A stretch of DNA of 64,000 nt from Pseudomonas helmanticensis (GCF_900182985.1 NZ_FXUY01000001.1:744001-808000); one strand, 5' to 3'; numbered from the stretch's first letter, positions 53,461 to 63,800 are shown. Numbers and translations are program-made. Notes: generated by a model from the letters alone, not told the origin.

Positions 53461-56400
53461 TCGCTGCGCTCATTCGCTGGTCAGTCGCCAACCGCTTGCT
53501 GGTCTTGCTGGCAACACTGTTCGTCACGGCCTGGGGCATCTGGTCGGTGCAGAACACGCCCATCGATGCGTTGCCGGATCTGTCTGACGTACAGGTCATC
53601 ATCCGCACGCCCTTCGCCGGACAAGCCCCGCAAATCGTCGAGAACCAGGTGACTTATCCGTTGGCCACCACGATGCTTTCGGTCCCGGGTGCGAAAACCG
53701 TACGGGGCTACTCGTTCTTCGGCGACAGCTTTGTATATGTGCTGTTCGAGGACGGGACCGATCTGTACTGGGCGCGCTCACGTGTCCTGGAATACTTGAG
53801 CCAGATACAAAGTCGTTTGCCAGCGAGTGCAAAACCGGCTCTGGGGCCGGACGCGACAGGCGTCGGCTGGATCTACCAGTACGCCTTGGTGGACCGCACG
53901 GGCGGGCACGATCTGGCGCAACTGCGTGCACTTCAGGACTGGTTTCTCAAGTTCGAACTGAAGACCCTGCCCAATGTGGCGGAGGTGGCGACCGTCGGCG
54001 GCATGGTCAAACAATATCAAGTGCAGCTGGATCCGCTGAAAATGGCCAGCCTCGGTATCACTCAGGTGGAGGTCAGCGAGGCCATCGGCAAAGCCAATCA
54101 GGAAACCGGTGGCGCCGTACTTGAGATGGCTGAGGCCGAGTACATCGTGCGCGCTTCCGGCTATTTGCGGTCGCTCGATGATTTCCGCTCAATCGCGCTC
54201 AAGCTCGGTGCGGGCGGCGTGCCGGTGACCTTGGGAGATGTCGCGACGATCCAGTTGGGGCCGGAAATGCGCCGAGGCATCAGTGAACTCGATGGTGAAG
54301 GCGAGACCGTCGGCGGCGTGGTGATATTGCGCAGCGGCAAGAATGCCCGCGAGACCATTGCCGCGGTAAAAAGCAAACTCCAGGAGCTGAAAAACAGCCT
54401 GCCGGCCGGCGTGGAAATCGTCACCACTTACGATCGCAGCAAACTGATCGACCGTGCGGTAGACAACCTCAGCCACAAACTGCTTGAAGAGTTCATCGTC
54501 GTCGCACTGGTGTGCGGGATCTTCCTCTGGCATTTGCGCTCCTCGCTGGTGGCAATCATTTCGCTGCCTGTGGGCGTGTTGATTGCTTTCATTGTCATGC
54601 GCTACCAAGGCATCAACGCCAACATCATGTCTTTGGGCGGGATCGCCATCGCCATCGGTGCCATGGTCGATGCCGCCGTGGTGATGATCGAGAACGCGCA
54701 CAAGAAAATCGAGGCGTGGCACGCGGCCAATCCTGGGCAGGAACTGACCGGACAGCGGCACTGGCAAGTGATGACCGACGCGGCGGCGGAGGTCGGTCCC
54801 GCACTGTTTTTCTGCCTGTTGATCATCACGCTGTCATTCATTCCGGTGTTCACACTGGAGGCACAGGAGGGCCGGTTGTTCGGCCCGCTGGCGTTCACCA
54901 AAACCTACGCCATGGCCGCAGCGGCGGGACTCTCGGTGACGCTGGTGCCGGTACTGATGGGGTATTGGATTCGCGGGAAAATTCCGGGTGAACAACAGAA
55001 CCCGTTGAACCGCTGGCTGATCCGGATCTACCAACCCGCCCTCGATGCGGTGCTGCATCGGCCCAAAGTCACTCTGCTGGTGGCGCTCTTGGTGTTTGTC
55101 AGTACGTTGTGGCCACTGTCGCGTTTGGGCGGCGAGTTTCTCCCGCCGCTGGATGAGGGCGATCTGCTCTATATGCCGTCGGCGCTACCGGGACTGTCGA
55201 CGCAGAAGGCTGCACAATTGCTGCAACAGACCGATCGCCTGATCAAGACCGTGCCTGAAGTCGAGCACGTTTTCGGTAAGGCCGGACGCGCCGAGACCGC
55301 CACCGACCCGGCTCCCCTGGAGATGTTTGAAACCACGATTCAGTTCAAGCCCCATGAGCAATGGCGAGCGGGCATGACCGAGGAAAAACTGGTGGAAGAA
55401 CTGGATCGTGTGGTGCGTGTACCAGGCCTGACCAACATCTGGATTCCGCCGATTCGCAACCGCATCGACATGTTGGCAACCGGCATCAAGAGTCCGATCG
55501 GTGTGAAAGTTGCCGGCACGCGGCTGATGGACATCGATGCCGTCACCCAGGCAGTTGAACGCGTGGCCAAAGACGTGCCCGGTGTCAGCTCGGCTTTGGC
55601 AGAACGCCTGACGGGCGGGCGTTATATCGACGTGGACATCGACCGTAAGGCTGCTGCCCGTTACGGGATGAACATCGCTGATGTGCAATCGATCGTGGCC
55701 GGGGCAATAGGCGGTGAAAACGTCGGTGAAACCATTGAAGGGTTAGCGCGTTTCCCGATCAACGTGCGTTATCCACGCGAGTGGCGCGACTCGCCTGCGG
55801 CCCTGGAGCGATTACCCATTTACACCCGCTCAGGCAGCCAGATCACCCTCGGCACTGTTGCGAAAATCAGCATCACCGATGGCCCGCCGATGCTCAAAAG
55901 CGAGAATGCCCGGCTTTCCGGCTGGGTGTACATCGATGTGCGCGGGCGGGACATTGCGGCGGTGGTCGCCGATCTGCGCCGGGCCGTCAACGAGCAGGTC
56001 ACGTTGCAACCGGGCATGAGCCTGAGTTACTCGGGGCAATTCGAGTTTCTCGAACGCGCCAACGCGCGACTCAAACTGGTGGTGCCGGCCACGCTGTTGA
56101 TCATTTTCGTGCTGCTCTACCTGACTTTTTCGCGGTTGGATGAAGCGCTGCTGATCATGGCCACGCTGCCCTTCGCCCTGACTGGCGGGGCTTGGTTTCT
56201 CTACTGGCTGGGCTACAACCTGTCGGTGGCGACCGGTGTCGGTTTCATCGCATTGGCCGGTGTTTCTGCCGAGTTCGGCGTGATCATGCTGCTCTACCTG
56301 AAGAATGCCTGGGCCGAACGTGAAGCCCTTGGCGACAGCTCTGAGCGCGGACTGGTGGCCGCCATTCGTGAAGGCGCGGTACAGCGGGTTCGCCCCAAGG

Positions 56401-56573
56401 CCATGACGGTGGCCGTGATCATCGCCGGTCTCTTGCCCATTCTTTTGGGCAGTGGCACGGGCAGCGAAGTGATGAGTCGCATCGCCGCGCCCATGGTCGG
56501 CGGTATGGTCACGGCGCCGTTGCTGTCCCTGTTCGTCATCCCGGCGGCTTATCGCTTGATGCGCCGCCGATGA
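53457..56573 (+). CDS. cusA: CusA-type heavy-metal RND pump
   Basis: A 1038-residue RND transporter of the heavy-metal efflux family, close in length to E. coli CusA (1047 aa). [24 protein letters not shown]-like region [17 protein letters not shown], and [20 protein letters not shown] in helix 4 (proton-relay acidic residues) are present. With CusB/CusC it should export Cu(I) or Ag(I). The ATG at 53457 follows from the overlap with cusB. Confidence 0.92.
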   Translation: MIAALIRWSVANRLLVLLATLFVTAWGIWSVQNTPIDALPDLSDVQVIIRTPFAGQAPQIVENQVTYPLATTMLSVPGAKTVRGYSFFGDSFVYVLFEDGTDLYWARSRVLEYLSQIQSRLPASAKPALGPDATGVGWIYQYALVDRTGGHDLAQLRALQDWFLKFELKTLPNVAEVATVGGMVKQYQVQLDPLKMASLGITQVEVSEAIGKANQETGGAVLEMAEAEYIVRASGYLRSLDDFRSIALKLGAGGVPVTLGDVATIQLGPEMRRGISELDGEGETVGGVVILRSGKNARETIAAVKSKLQELKNSLPAGVEIVTTYDRSKLIDRAVDNLSHKLLEEFIVVALVCGIFLWHLRSSLVAIISLPVGVLIAFIVMRYQGINANIMSLGGIAIAIGAMVDAAVVMIENAHKKIEAWHAANPGQELTGQRHWQVMTDAAAEVGPALFFCLLIITLSFIPVFTLEAQEGRLFGPLAFTKTYAMAAAAGLSVTLVPVLMGYWIRGKIPGEQQNPLNRWLIRIYQPALDAVLHRPKVTLLVALLVFVSTLWPLSRLGGEFLPPLDEGDLLYMPSALPGLSTQKAAQLLQQTDRLIKTVPEVEHVFGKAGRAETATDPAPLEMFETTIQFKPHEQWRAGMTEEKLVEELDRVVRVPGLTNIWIPPIRNRIDMLATGIKSPIGVKVAGTRLMDIDAVTQAVERVAKDVPGVSSALAERLTGGRYIDVDIDRKAAARYGMNIADVQSIVAGAIGGENVGETIEGLARFPINVRYPREWRDSPAALERLPIYTRSGSQITLGTVAKISITDGPPMLKSENARLSGWVYIDVRGRDIAAVVADLRRAVNEQVTLQPGMSLSYSGQFEFLERANARLKLVVPATLLIIFVLLYLTFSRLDEALLIMATLPFALTGGAWFLYWLGYNLSVATGVGFIALAGVSAEFGVIMLLYLKNAWAEREALGDSSERGLVAAIREGAVQRVRPKAMTVAVIIAGLLPILLGSGTGSEVMSRIAAPMVGGMVTAPLLSLFVIPAAYRLMRRR

Positions 56574-56688
56574 CCATGGCCTTTTCTGCGTCGGCAGATC
56601 AGTTGACAGGGTTTGAGGCAGGCGACCGCGTGACGTTTTTTTCCAGATGGAGGGCGGCAAAGCGACGATTGTTTCGATGAAGAAATAA
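56564..56688 (+). pseudogene. CusF-like copper-binding remnant with frameshift
   Basis: In the frame of ATG 56570 the sequence reads [20 protein letters not shown] then DRVTF. After a run of seven T it continues in another frame as FQMEGGKATIVSMKK and a TAA at 56686. Joined, these match the C-terminal half of CusF-like proteins (PxMTM metal motif, GDxVxF strand, VSMKK end). The N-terminal half is missing and the start overlaps the cusA stop. I read it as a decayed cusF. Confidence 0.65.
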
Positions 56689-56920
56689 GGCACTGATGGT
56701 GTTGAACCCCGGCCCGCAGGAGCGTGCCGGGATTTTTGTTGTCGCAGGCAGCCCTTTGGAACCGCAGAGTGAGCAACGACGGAAAATGCTGCCAAACTGT
56801 TCTATATCAGCTGGAACCCGGACTTGGCGTCGGTGTTGCGTTCGCAGACTGAACAGGCGTAATTCCTGCTATTTGTCTGTGCGGCTCTTGTTTAGCCAAT
56901 GATTGCAAGGAGCTTTCAGA

Positions 56921-57376
56921 ATGGATTACCTGATTCGCACCGCGACCCCGGCAGATGCTTCGGCGATCAGCCGGACCATCATCAATACCCTTCGCCAGTC
57001 CAACGCGCTGGACTACTCATCCGACATCATTGATCAGGTTGAGCAGAGTTTTTCGCCACGGGCGGTTCTGGATTTGCTGGCCCGGCGTCAGGTACTCGTA
57101 ACCACGGTCGACGATCACATCGTGGCAACCGCGAGCCTTGATCACGACGTGGTTCGCAGCGTGTTCGTCGACCCACGCCATCAAGGGCTGGGTGTCGGAA
57201 GACACTTGATGGAGCAGATTCAAGCAGTCGCCTCGAGCGCGGGTATTGACTCGCTGCGTGTTCCCTCATCCATTACCGCCGAAGGCTTTTACGCAGCACT
57301 TGGCTTCAAGAAAGTCCGGGATGAATACCATCATGCGGAGCGCACGATCATCATGGCGAAGGCGCTGGATCAGTAG
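56921..57376 (+). CDS. GNAT-family N-acetyltransferase
   Basis: A 151-residue acetyltransferase. The acetyl-CoA-binding loop is DPRHQGLGVGRHLMEQI, and FYAALGFKK is the conserved C-terminal part. AAGGAG nine bases before the ATG at 56921 supports this start. Substrate unknown. The 232-base gap before it contains a hairpin CCCGGC/GCCGGG followed by T residues near 56706-56740, the likely end of the Cus transcript. Confidence 0.82.
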   Translation: MDYLIRTATPADASAISRTIINTLRQSNALDYSSDIIDQVEQSFSPRAVLDLLARRQVLVTTVDDHIVATASLDHDVVRSVFVDPRHQGLGVGRHLMEQIQAVASSAGIDSLRVPSSITAEGFYAALGFKKVRDEYHHAERTIIMAKALDQ

Positions 57377-57431
57377 AAAGGTCGTCATGGGATTTGGGCA
57401 GTAGCCCGCAGGCCCCCGCGCCAGATAACCT

Positions 57432-57890
57432 TCAAGGCAGAAGCTGGATGAGCTGCGGCTCCAGAGTATCAACGCCCACGTCTAACAGGGCGAGAGTAAC
57501 CGGAAGTTTGAAACGCCGACGTCCGGCGCTGCCAGGGTTTATGTAGAGCCGATCGCCGCGCCATTCGATCAAGGGCTTGTGGGAATGGCCGGTGATGATC
57601 AGTTTGATGGAGCTGTCGAGGAGGGCGGCGACGTCGGCGATGTCGTGGGTCAGCAGGGCTGGCCAGCCATTGAGGTCGAGGGTGAGGTGGTCCGGGAGGT
57701 CGGCGGCCCAAGGGAGATTTAGATCGTTGTTGCCTCGCACTGCCTGTACCGGCGCGACTTCGGCCAGTTGCGCGAGGATTTCGGCGGCACCGATGTCGCC
57801 GGCGTGGATGATCAGGTCGACGCCTTGAACGGCGGTCAGGGCCTCGGGGCGGAGGAGGCCGTGGGTGTCGGAGATGATGGCTATTTTCAT
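57432..57890 (-). CDS. YfcE-like metallophosphoesterase
   Basis: A 152-residue calcineurin-fold phosphodiesterase with the metal motifs ISDTHG, HAGDIG, GNND, TGHSH and a final NPGS, all in order. Small members (YfcE, MJ0936) hydrolyse phosphodiesters. The ATG at 57890 (MKIAIISDTHG) is the family start. Confidence 0.9.
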   Translation of the reverse strand: MKIAIISDTHGLLRPEALTAVQGVDLIIHAGDIGAAEILAQLAEVAPVQAVRGNNDLNLPWAADLPDHLTLDLNGWPALLTHDIADVAALLDSSIKLIITGHSHKPLIEWRGDRLYINPGSAGRRRFKLPVTLALLDVGVDTLEPQLIQLLP

Positions 57891-58074
57891 GGGGGAGAGA
57901 TTAGCAGGGTTGGTCTGCATGGCAGCGGTCAGCCAGTGAGCATTGACCTTGATAAGAGATACCGCCGGTATACTGCTCGATCAAACAGACGCGCACGTTG
58001 CCGAGGCAATCCGCGACCGGGTTCAAAAAGCCTGAGATGCCGCTTCCCCCTGATGATCTTCCAAGGAACTTGCA

Positions 58075-58443
58075 ATGCCTGCAGGCAAACGTGAACTGGC
58101 GCGCATGGAGCGCCGGCTGATCACCACGCTGACCGACGCGTGCGAAACAGCGAAAACTGAAATCAAAGGCTTCACCTGGCTCACCCACACGGCTGACCTG
58201 AGCGCACTGGCTGAAACCCTGAGCGTGATCTGGGTGTTCGAAACCCTCGCGGATAGAAAGCTCGCTCAAGTTGAGGCGAAAGTGCGCATCTTCGAACTGA
58301 CGGCTGTAGCGTTGAGTGAGGCCGGTATCGAGCTGAAGCTTACCGATCGCAATGTCCGCTTCGACTCGGAGCAAGAGTGTCAAAACATTCATGGCGGCGA
58401 TTGGGGGAAGCGACTGAAGGGCATGTCCACTCGTCAGAACTAA
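58075..58443 (+). CDS. Conserved small hypothetical protein
   Basis: A 122-residue protein with a basic N-terminus (MPAGKRELARMERRLITTLT) and a helical, charged remainder. Similar small proteins in Pseudomonas are sometimes labelled Fis-family regulator, but I see no clear DNA-binding motif, so no function is given. AAGGAACTTGCA precedes the ATG. Confidence 0.6.
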   Translation: MPAGKRELARMERRLITTLTDACETAKTEIKGFTWLTHTADLSALAETLSVIWVFETLADRKLAQVEAKVRIFELTAVALSEAGIELKLTDRNVRFDSEQECQNIHGGDWGKRLKGMSTRQN

Positions 58444-58573
58444 TCGAGTGTTAAGTCCTTGTGTAGCAGCAAAAGAATTTGAACCGCTCTTGGACACGCT
58501 CGCCTAATGATTAGCCTATGGGTATTCCCACAGGCGATGTGCCAATACCGGCATGCTCCGAGAGGTGATCAAC

Positions 58574-58819
58574 GTGGCTAAAGACGAGAAGAAAAGCAAA
58601 GGTGAAGCTTCCAAAGCCAGCAAAGAGTTGAAAGACAAAAAGGCATCACCGACGAAGAAAGCTGCGGCGGCCTCGGCGCTTTCGAAATCCTCTGACAAGG
58701 ACAAGAAAGACAAGAAAAAAGACCCTGAACCGAAGAAATCCGCGAAGAAAGCTGACAGCAAGCCCGAAAAAGCCAAGAAATCAGACAAGGCAGAAAAGGC
58801 TGCGAAAAAGAAAAAGTAG
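58574..58819 (+). CDS. Lys-rich histone H1-like small protein
   Basis: An 81-residue protein made almost only of Lys, Ala, Ser, Asp and Pro, in KKS/KKA-type repeats and ending KAAKKKK, reminiscent of the AlgP/histone H1-like tails of Pseudomonas. It would be disordered and bind DNA or RNA. The GTG at 58574 with AGAGGTG upstream is preferred over the ATG at 58553. A GCCAGGGC/GCCCTGGC hairpin (58832-58852) follows. Confidence 0.7.
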   Translation: MAKDEKKSKGEASKASKELKDKKASPTKKAAAASALSKSSDKDKKDKKKDPEPKKSAKKADSKPEKAKKSDKAEKAAKKKK

Positions 58820-58831
58820 TCTCTGCTGCCT

Positions 58832-58852
58832 GCCAGGGCTTTGCGCCCTGGC
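58832..58852. terminator. Hairpin after the Lys-rich gene
   Basis: GCCAGGGC-TTTGC-GCCCTGGC, 12 bases after the stop. No T-run follows, so termination may be weak. Confidence 0.5.
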
Positions 58853-58964
58853 GACTTCCGACAGTGGTTTGAGCGCGGATGTCATTCAAATCTATATCGC
58901 GTTTGCTGAGCCACTTCCAAGCCATGGCGAACGCTCTGAAGAACGCCCGCCCAGGCGTTAGAAA

Positions 58965-59525
58965 TCAATTCGGCATCAGCACCGTATCGATGACATGAAT
59001 CACACCGTTGGATTGCATGACGTCTGCGATAGTGATTGCAGCCTTGCCACCTTTTGCATCCACCAACCACAGTTTGCCGTCGTGCAACATGACGGTCAGC
59101 GATTCGCCCTGAACGGTTTTCAGCATCACTTTGCCGCTGTGCATTTTCGCGTCATCCATCAACTGCTTGGCGGTGTGGGTGCCGGCGACGACGTGGTAGG
59201 TCAGGATCTTCGTCAGGTCTGCTTTGTGTTCCGGTTTGACCAGCGTATCGACAGTCCCGGCGGGCAGTTTGGCGAAGGCCTCATTGGTGGGGGCGAAGAC
59301 GGTAAAGGGGCCTTTACTGTTGAGCGTATCAACCAGTCCGGCAGCTTTGACTGCGGCAACGAGCGTGGTGTGATCTTTGGAGTTGACCGCGTTCTCGACG
59401 ATGGTTTTCGTCGGATACATGGCGGCGCCACCCACCATGACGGTGTCGGCGGCGAAACCGAGTCCAGCGCCAAGGCTCAGCACTGTGAGGCAGGTAAGGG
59501 CAATGCGTTTGATGAGCGTGTGCAT
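58965..59525 (-). CDS. Secreted FAS1 (fasciclin) domain protein
   Basis: A 186-residue protein with a signal peptide (ending GLGFAADT) and one FAS1 domain: [35 protein letters not shown] and the late [13 protein letters not shown] motif. FAS1 proteins act in adhesion; the bacterial single-domain forms are poorly understood. AGGAG precedes the ATG. Confidence 0.88.
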   Translation of the reverse strand: MHTLIKRIALTCLTVLSLGAGLGFAADTVMVGGAAMYPTKTIVENAVNSKDHTTLVAAVKAAGLVDTLNSKGPFTVFAPTNEAFAKLPAGTVDTLVKPEHKADLTKILTYHVVAGTHTAKQLMDDAKMHSGKVMLKTVQGESLTVMLHDGKLWLVDAKGGKAAITIADVMQSNGVIHVIDTVLMPN

Positions 59526-59773
59526 GATGCATCTCCTGAATTCTTCGACCCTTCGAGTGAGGGTGATGAATTTACGGAGCAGGGGCGGGAATGGATGCAG
59601 CGTGGGGGAAAAGTTTTTATTTTGATCGCGGTTTTTGGTTGGCGTAGGGCGTTTTTGGATGGCTGCTGGGCCAGAAGCTGACGTTCAAGCCGATCAAGCG
59701 TCACTCCACCAAACTTGAGCTATCTTTCTGCGACTCACCAGCAAAAGGTGATCCCGCAAGTAAGGATGCTTTT

Positions 59774-61237
59774 ATGAATCAATCGCCCCATCGCCTGAAC
59801 CTGTTCGCACTGACGCTGCTCGGTGCACTGGCAACCACATCCCTGCTGGTGCCACCCAGCTACGCTGGCGAAGCTTCCGTTGCCGGGCCTGTCGCCAACA
59901 CCAAGGTCACTGAGCCCTACGTGCGGATGATGGCCCGTGAGGCGTATTTCTGGGGTTGGCCGATGGCCAATATTTTTAACCGTCGCCAAGCGTTCAAGGA
60001 TTTGCCTGAACCGGGCTTGATGGGCGGAATTGTTCCGGTCGCGCCAATCAATCGCCTATCGATGCTCAGCGATTACATTGATCCGGCCGAGCGCCTCGTG
60101 GCCTGCCCGAATCAGGACGTGGTCTACGGCGCGGGCAGCATCGCGCTGGATCTGGAACCGGTGGTGTTGCAGGTGCCGGATTTCGGCAGCCGTTTCTGGG
60201 TGTACCAAGTGGTGGATTTGCGTTCCGACAGCTTTGCCGAACTCGGCAAGATGTATGACACCAAGCCCGGTTTCTATCTGCTGGTGGGCCCTGACTGGAA
60301 GGGCGAAGTCCCGGCCGGGATCACCAAAGTCTTCCGCTCGCGCACCAACACCGGTTTCGTGATTCCCCGGGTGTTCCAGGATGATACCGCAGCCGACCGC
60401 ACAGCCATTCAAGCGTCGCTGTCGGGCGTGGACATGTACCCGTTGTCGCAATACGACGGCAAGGTCAAACACCGGGACTGGGCGAAACTGCCGAAACTCC
60501 CGGCGCAGGCGGCGGGCAGCGGCGAAACCAAATGGGTGATGCCGGAGAAATTCTTCGACGAGTTGCCGGCGCTACTCAAGGACGCCAAACCGTTGCCGGG
60601 CGAAGAAGCCCGCTACGCGCAGATGGCCACTCTCGCGGCCATCGCCAAGGCTGATCCCCAACTGAAGGCGGCGATGATCGATGAAGCGAAAAAAGCCGAC
60701 AGCGAAGTCATCGACCCGCTGTTGCAGTTTCGTAACTACGGCCTGCAACTGCCGGATCACTGGAGCACCATCAGCAACGGCGCGGCATTCGGCACCGACT
60801 ATTTCAGCCGTACCGCCGTGGCGCGCTCGAATATTTTCGTCAACCAGCAGAAAGAGACCAAATACTTCTATCAGGACTTGGACAAGTCCGGTACGCGTCT
60901 CAATGGGCAAAACGGCTACACCGTGACCTTCGCCAAAGGGCAGTTGCCGCCGGTCAAAGGCTTCTGGTCGCTGACGCTGTACAACGAACAGCACTTCTTC
61001 TCGCCAAACGACCTCAAGCGCTATTCCATCGGCACCAAAAACAAATCCCTGCAAGCCAATGCTGACGGCTCGCTAACGATTTACGCGCAGAGTGAATCGC
61101 CGGGCAAGAACAAGGAAACCAACTGGCTGCCGACGCCCAAAGGTGCTGATTTCTCGCTCTACATTCGCGCGTACTGGCCTGAGCCGGCCGCGCTGAACGG
61201 CCAATGGGTACCGCCCGCTGTGGTCAAAGCCAATTGA
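59774..61237 (+). CDS. DUF1254/DUF1214 protein
   Basis: A 487-residue exported protein with signal peptide (ending PPSYAGEAS), an N-terminal DUF1254 region (AREAYFWGWPMANIFNRRQA, DLRSDSFAELG) and a C-terminal DUF1214 region (GFWSLTLYNEQHFFSPNDL). Function is unknown. AAGGATGC precedes the ATG. A second, broken member follows directly downstream. Confidence 0.85.
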   Translation: MNQSPHRLNLFALTLLGALATTSLLVPPSYAGEASVAGPVANTKVTEPYVRMMAREAYFWGWPMANIFNRRQAFKDLPEPGLMGGIVPVAPINRLSMLSDYIDPAERLVACPNQDVVYGAGSIALDLEPVVLQVPDFGSRFWVYQVVDLRSDSFAELGKMYDTKPGFYLLVGPDWKGEVPAGITKVFRSRTNTGFVIPRVFQDDTAADRTAIQASLSGVDMYPLSQYDGKVKHRDWAKLPKLPAQAAGSGETKWVMPEKFFDELPALLKDAKPLPGEEARYAQMATLAAIAKADPQLKAAMIDEAKKADSEVIDPLLQFRNYGLQLPDHWSTISNGAAFGTDYFSRTAVARSNIFVNQQKETKYFYQDLDKSGTRLNGQNGYTVTFAKGQLPPVKGFWSLTLYNEQHFFSPNDLKRYSIGTKNKSLQANADGSLTIYAQSESPGKNKETNWLPTPKGADFSLYIRAYWPEPAALNGQWVPPAVVKAN

Positions 61238-61257
61238 ACGAGACAAGGGCGTTTACG

Positions 61258-61290
61258 ATGAACACCTTTGCAAAATCACTGGCAGCGCTA
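61258..61290 (+). pseudogene. N-terminal stub of a second DUF1254 gene
   Basis: ATG 61258 begins MNTFAKSLAAL, which looks like the start of an exported DUF1254 protein, and then the signal breaks at a LysR-like segment. The C-terminal end of such a gene lies at 61638-62072. Confidence 0.45.
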
Positions 61291-61294
61291 AGGA

Positions 61295-61531
61295 GTGACA
61301 GTGTCGGTGACCAGCTTTCTGGTACTTCCAGAGATTCTAGCGTACAGCGACATAATCGCTGTCGTGCCGCGTCGATTGGCAGTGAACAACATCGGGCTCA
61401 CATCAGTAGAGCCGCCTGTTGAAATTCTAGGCTTCAGAAAAATCTTGGCCTGGCATGAACGAACTCAGCGAGACGCAGGCCATCGCTGGGTGCGTTCACT
61501 TATCGTTGAAACACTACGGACACTCGATTGA
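61295..61531 (+). pseudogene. C-terminal fragment of a LysR regulator
   Basis: The frame reads VSVTSFLVLPEILAYSDIIA, then VVPRRLA and LAWHERTQRDAGHRWVRSLI. The WHERTxRDxGHRWLR-type motif is the characteristic end of a LysR substrate-binding domain. No helix-turn-helix half exists nearby. It appears to have landed between the two parts of the DUF1254 gene. Confidence 0.65.
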
Positions 61532-61590
61532 AGCAAACGAGGTGGCCAAACATGCAAAGTCGTCGTGGCAGCTGCGGTTTAGCAAAATAA

Positions 61591-61629
61591 GGGGACGGAT
61601 TTATTTTTTCTGAAAATAAATCCGTCCCC
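61591..61629. repeat. Long A/T-cored palindrome
   Basis: GGGGACGGATTTATTTT and AAATAAATCCGTCCCC form a 16-bp inverted repeat with a small loop. It marks the right edge of the inserted LysR fragment and directly precedes the C-terminal DUF1254 part. It may be the tip of a mobile element or a terminator. Confidence 0.7.
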
Positions 61630-61637
61630 ATTTTTGC

Positions 61638-62072
61638 GGCAACGCGACGTTTACCGCCGACACGTTCAACTACATCGACCCGCGCACCGGCCTCTTCACT
61701 AACGCCTATTCCGCCAGCCCGGGCATGGCCGTGAACATGGAAAACGTCGGCGCCAAGTACCCGGCCACGTTCGTCGATGCCAAGGGTGAATTCCTCTCCG
61801 GCAGCAATAGCTACACGCTGAACCTGCCCAAAGGTATTCCCGCTGCACTGTTCTGGTCGGTCACCGCGTACGACTCGATCACCGCGTCCGGCCTGGACAA
61901 TGGCCAGCCGTTTCCATCGATCAATACCATGGACAAACCTGTCGCCAATGCCGATGGTTCGATCGATGTGCATTTCGGCCCGGACTCACCCGGCGCCGGT
62001 AAAAACTGGGTCAAAACCCTGCCGGGCGAAGGCTACTTCGTGATTCTGCGTTTGTACGGCCGTAGTTCATAA
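61638..62072 (+). pseudogene. C-terminal fragment of a DUF1254/DUF1214 gene
   Basis: 145 codons with no start of their own read GNATFTADTFNYIDPRTGLF and end PGEGYFVILRLYGRSS. SVTAYDSITASGLDNGQPFP is typical of the DUF1214 region. Coding quality is high, so the break is recent. Its last codons overlap the convergent gene at 62067. Confidence 0.75.
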
Positions 62073-62864
62073 CGCCCAGTCCACCAGTTGCTCAGCATTC
62101 AAAATAACATTTTCCACGGTAGGTATAAGGATCTTGTCTCCCGCCACAATTGTGAAGCTGAATCGATATTCCTTCTCTGCCAAGAAAGAGGGGGGCTTTA
62201 CAAACGCCATATCCCAGATTTTGCGCATGAAGTGATCTGCGGTAAACACGCTTGTATCTGAAATGTGAATCTCGCGACCAAGGTAAGACACTGGTTCATG
62301 CCGACAGTAAATTGACAAGTTCTCTAGTGAGATGTGTGGATCAACTATGTGATTACCTGAATGACGCCCTGAGGTAATGCGATCCCGTAGCAGTGCTGAA
62401 AGCGTTACTCCTAAGTTATGCGCTTTTGATTTGGTCATGTACCAACAGTCATCGTAGTCGGGAAATAATCCTACAGCGTCTCGAAACCTCCTAACTTGAG
62501 ACATGCAAAAAATGAATCCGTTTAGTGCTTCTCGATGAATGCTCGCACTTGAATCTCGCACTCTAATGATCTGTTCGTTCCCGCCAACCATCTCCAGTTT
62601 ATGAATAGCTGCGCTCATAGTTCCTGGAATTCGTGGGTGATGCTCATCGTCACCTAAGCCGATTGCGCCTTGAAACATGACGCTGAACCAGCGTCGTTCA
62701 ATCTCTACTGTTCCGTCAAACTTTAGTAAAAAAGAGTACTTGCCTTCACCGTTATCGACAATCTGGGCACTCTCGATTTTTCTATATTCATACAAAGTGC
62801 CCAGCTTTATAGTTTTTCTAGTTTTCAGGTTGTCCTTTGTGAAGCAGTTCTTTGCGAGGAGCAT
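62067..62864 (-). CDS. Orphan low-GC gene, unknown function
   Basis: A 265-residue soluble protein I do not recognise with certainty. PPSFLAEKEYRFSF near the C-terminus resembles the E-x-EYR motif of DUF2971-like proteins of phage and defence islands. Codon use is clearly AT-richer than neighbours, which suggests transfer. It is convergent with the broken DUF1254 gene and followed upstream by a run of ten C. Confidence 0.6.
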   Translation of the reverse strand: MLLAKNCFTKDNLKTRKTIKLGTLYEYRKIESAQIVDNGEGKYSFLLKFDGTVEIERRWFSVMFQGAIGLGDDEHHPRIPGTMSAAIHKLEMVGGNEQIIRVRDSSASIHREALNGFIFCMSQVRRFRDAVGLFPDYDDCWYMTKSKAHNLGVTLSALLRDRITSGRHSGNHIVDPHISLENLSIYCRHEPVSYLGREIHISDTSVFTADHFMRKIWDMAFVKPPSFLAEKEYRFSFTIVAGDKILIPTVENVILNAEQLVDWAL

Positions 62865-63128
62865 TTGTATACCTATTTTTCTTATTGAGGGGGGCTACCT
62901 ACCCCCCCCCCACCTATCCTGTGAGGGCTCTTTGATATCACAAAACTCAGTTACTGTTCACTGGATGTCTACAGACATCTGCTTTTATTCAAGCCGGCGG
63001 ACGTCCTCATGGGTCGAAAACGGCCGCTCACGAATGACTGCTATTGGCCGAAAGCAGCCATTCGCAAGCGCTCAAAAGAATCTGATCCGATCAGTGGCGA
63101 CGGCCAAATCGCCACTGAATGCAATGAC

Positions 63129-63491
63129 CTAGTCTGTAATTTCAACCCTGTCCAAAGCCCTATTCACCGCCAACTCCCCAAACATTACCACCTGCGCAAT
63201 GCCCAGCAACGTCTTGCGAATCGGTCCATCCACCAACCCCGCAACATCCCCCAGCATGATGGAGGCCGAGGCCAGCGATTCGCACGCGTTAACCAGCAAT
63301 GACTCGGTATCTGTTTCCGGGTTAACCAGAAACATCGTGCTCGCCTGATACGGCGTAGCCATGATCGCGGCAGCGGGATTTAGGTAATGATCGAGCGCAC
63401 GCTCAGCCGCGTCGTGCATTTTTCTTGAATCAAGCGATTCATAAGGTGAGGCCGGATCGGTTTCTGGAGGGTTCGGCGTTATCTTGCACAT
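63129..63491 (-). CDS. DUF6124-family protein
   Basis: A 120-residue Pseudomonas-type protein. ITPNPPETDPASPYESLDSR followed by KMHDAAERALDHYL is the signature start of DUF6124. Function is unknown. AGGAAAAAG precedes the ATG. Confidence 0.75.
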   Translation of the reverse strand: MCKITPNPPETDPASPYESLDSRKMHDAAERALDHYLNPAAAIMATPYQASTMFLVNPETDTESLLVNACESLASASIMLGDVAGLVDGPIRKTLLGIAQVVMFGELAVNRALDRVEITD

Positions 63492-63499
63492 GTTCTTCT

Positions 63500-63800
63500 T
63501 TTTCCTGTTATGTGGCCGCCGCGCCGAGCTACTAAACAGGGGGTGGCAGCGGTGCGCAGGTTAGTAGACCGGGGAAAAGAAGAAAGCCGGCGCGCCCGAG
63601 GGCGCCCTACGCACAGCCGCCATCAAATGCAGGTACGTGAATACCTTTTTGACAGACGCTTGTGCACTTTCATTTACCTCGGGCTACTAAACCCGGTCAC
63701 TGCGAACAGTGACGCGAATCAAGTTACCGATGGCACTCCAGGCGCACAAGTCGGCGGATTCTGGCGTAGTCGTAGGCAACGGCGCAAGGCGTCGTAGCCT
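63500..63800. repeat. Conserved noncoding block upstream of DUF6124
   Basis: It contains GAGCTACTAAAC and GGGCTACTAAAC with an inverted TTAGTAG between, a GTCACTGCGAACAGTGAC hairpin at about 63697-63714, and a GC-rich GCCGGCGCGCCC segment. I recall similar blocks near DUF6124 genes in other Pseudomonas, but cannot verify this. The open frame 63510-63797 has no protein features I trust. Confidence 0.35.

Noticed and set aside
63510..63797. Plus-strand 95-codon frame near the window end
   Set aside because: It covers inverted repeats and is rich in Arg without structure; I treat it as noncoding.
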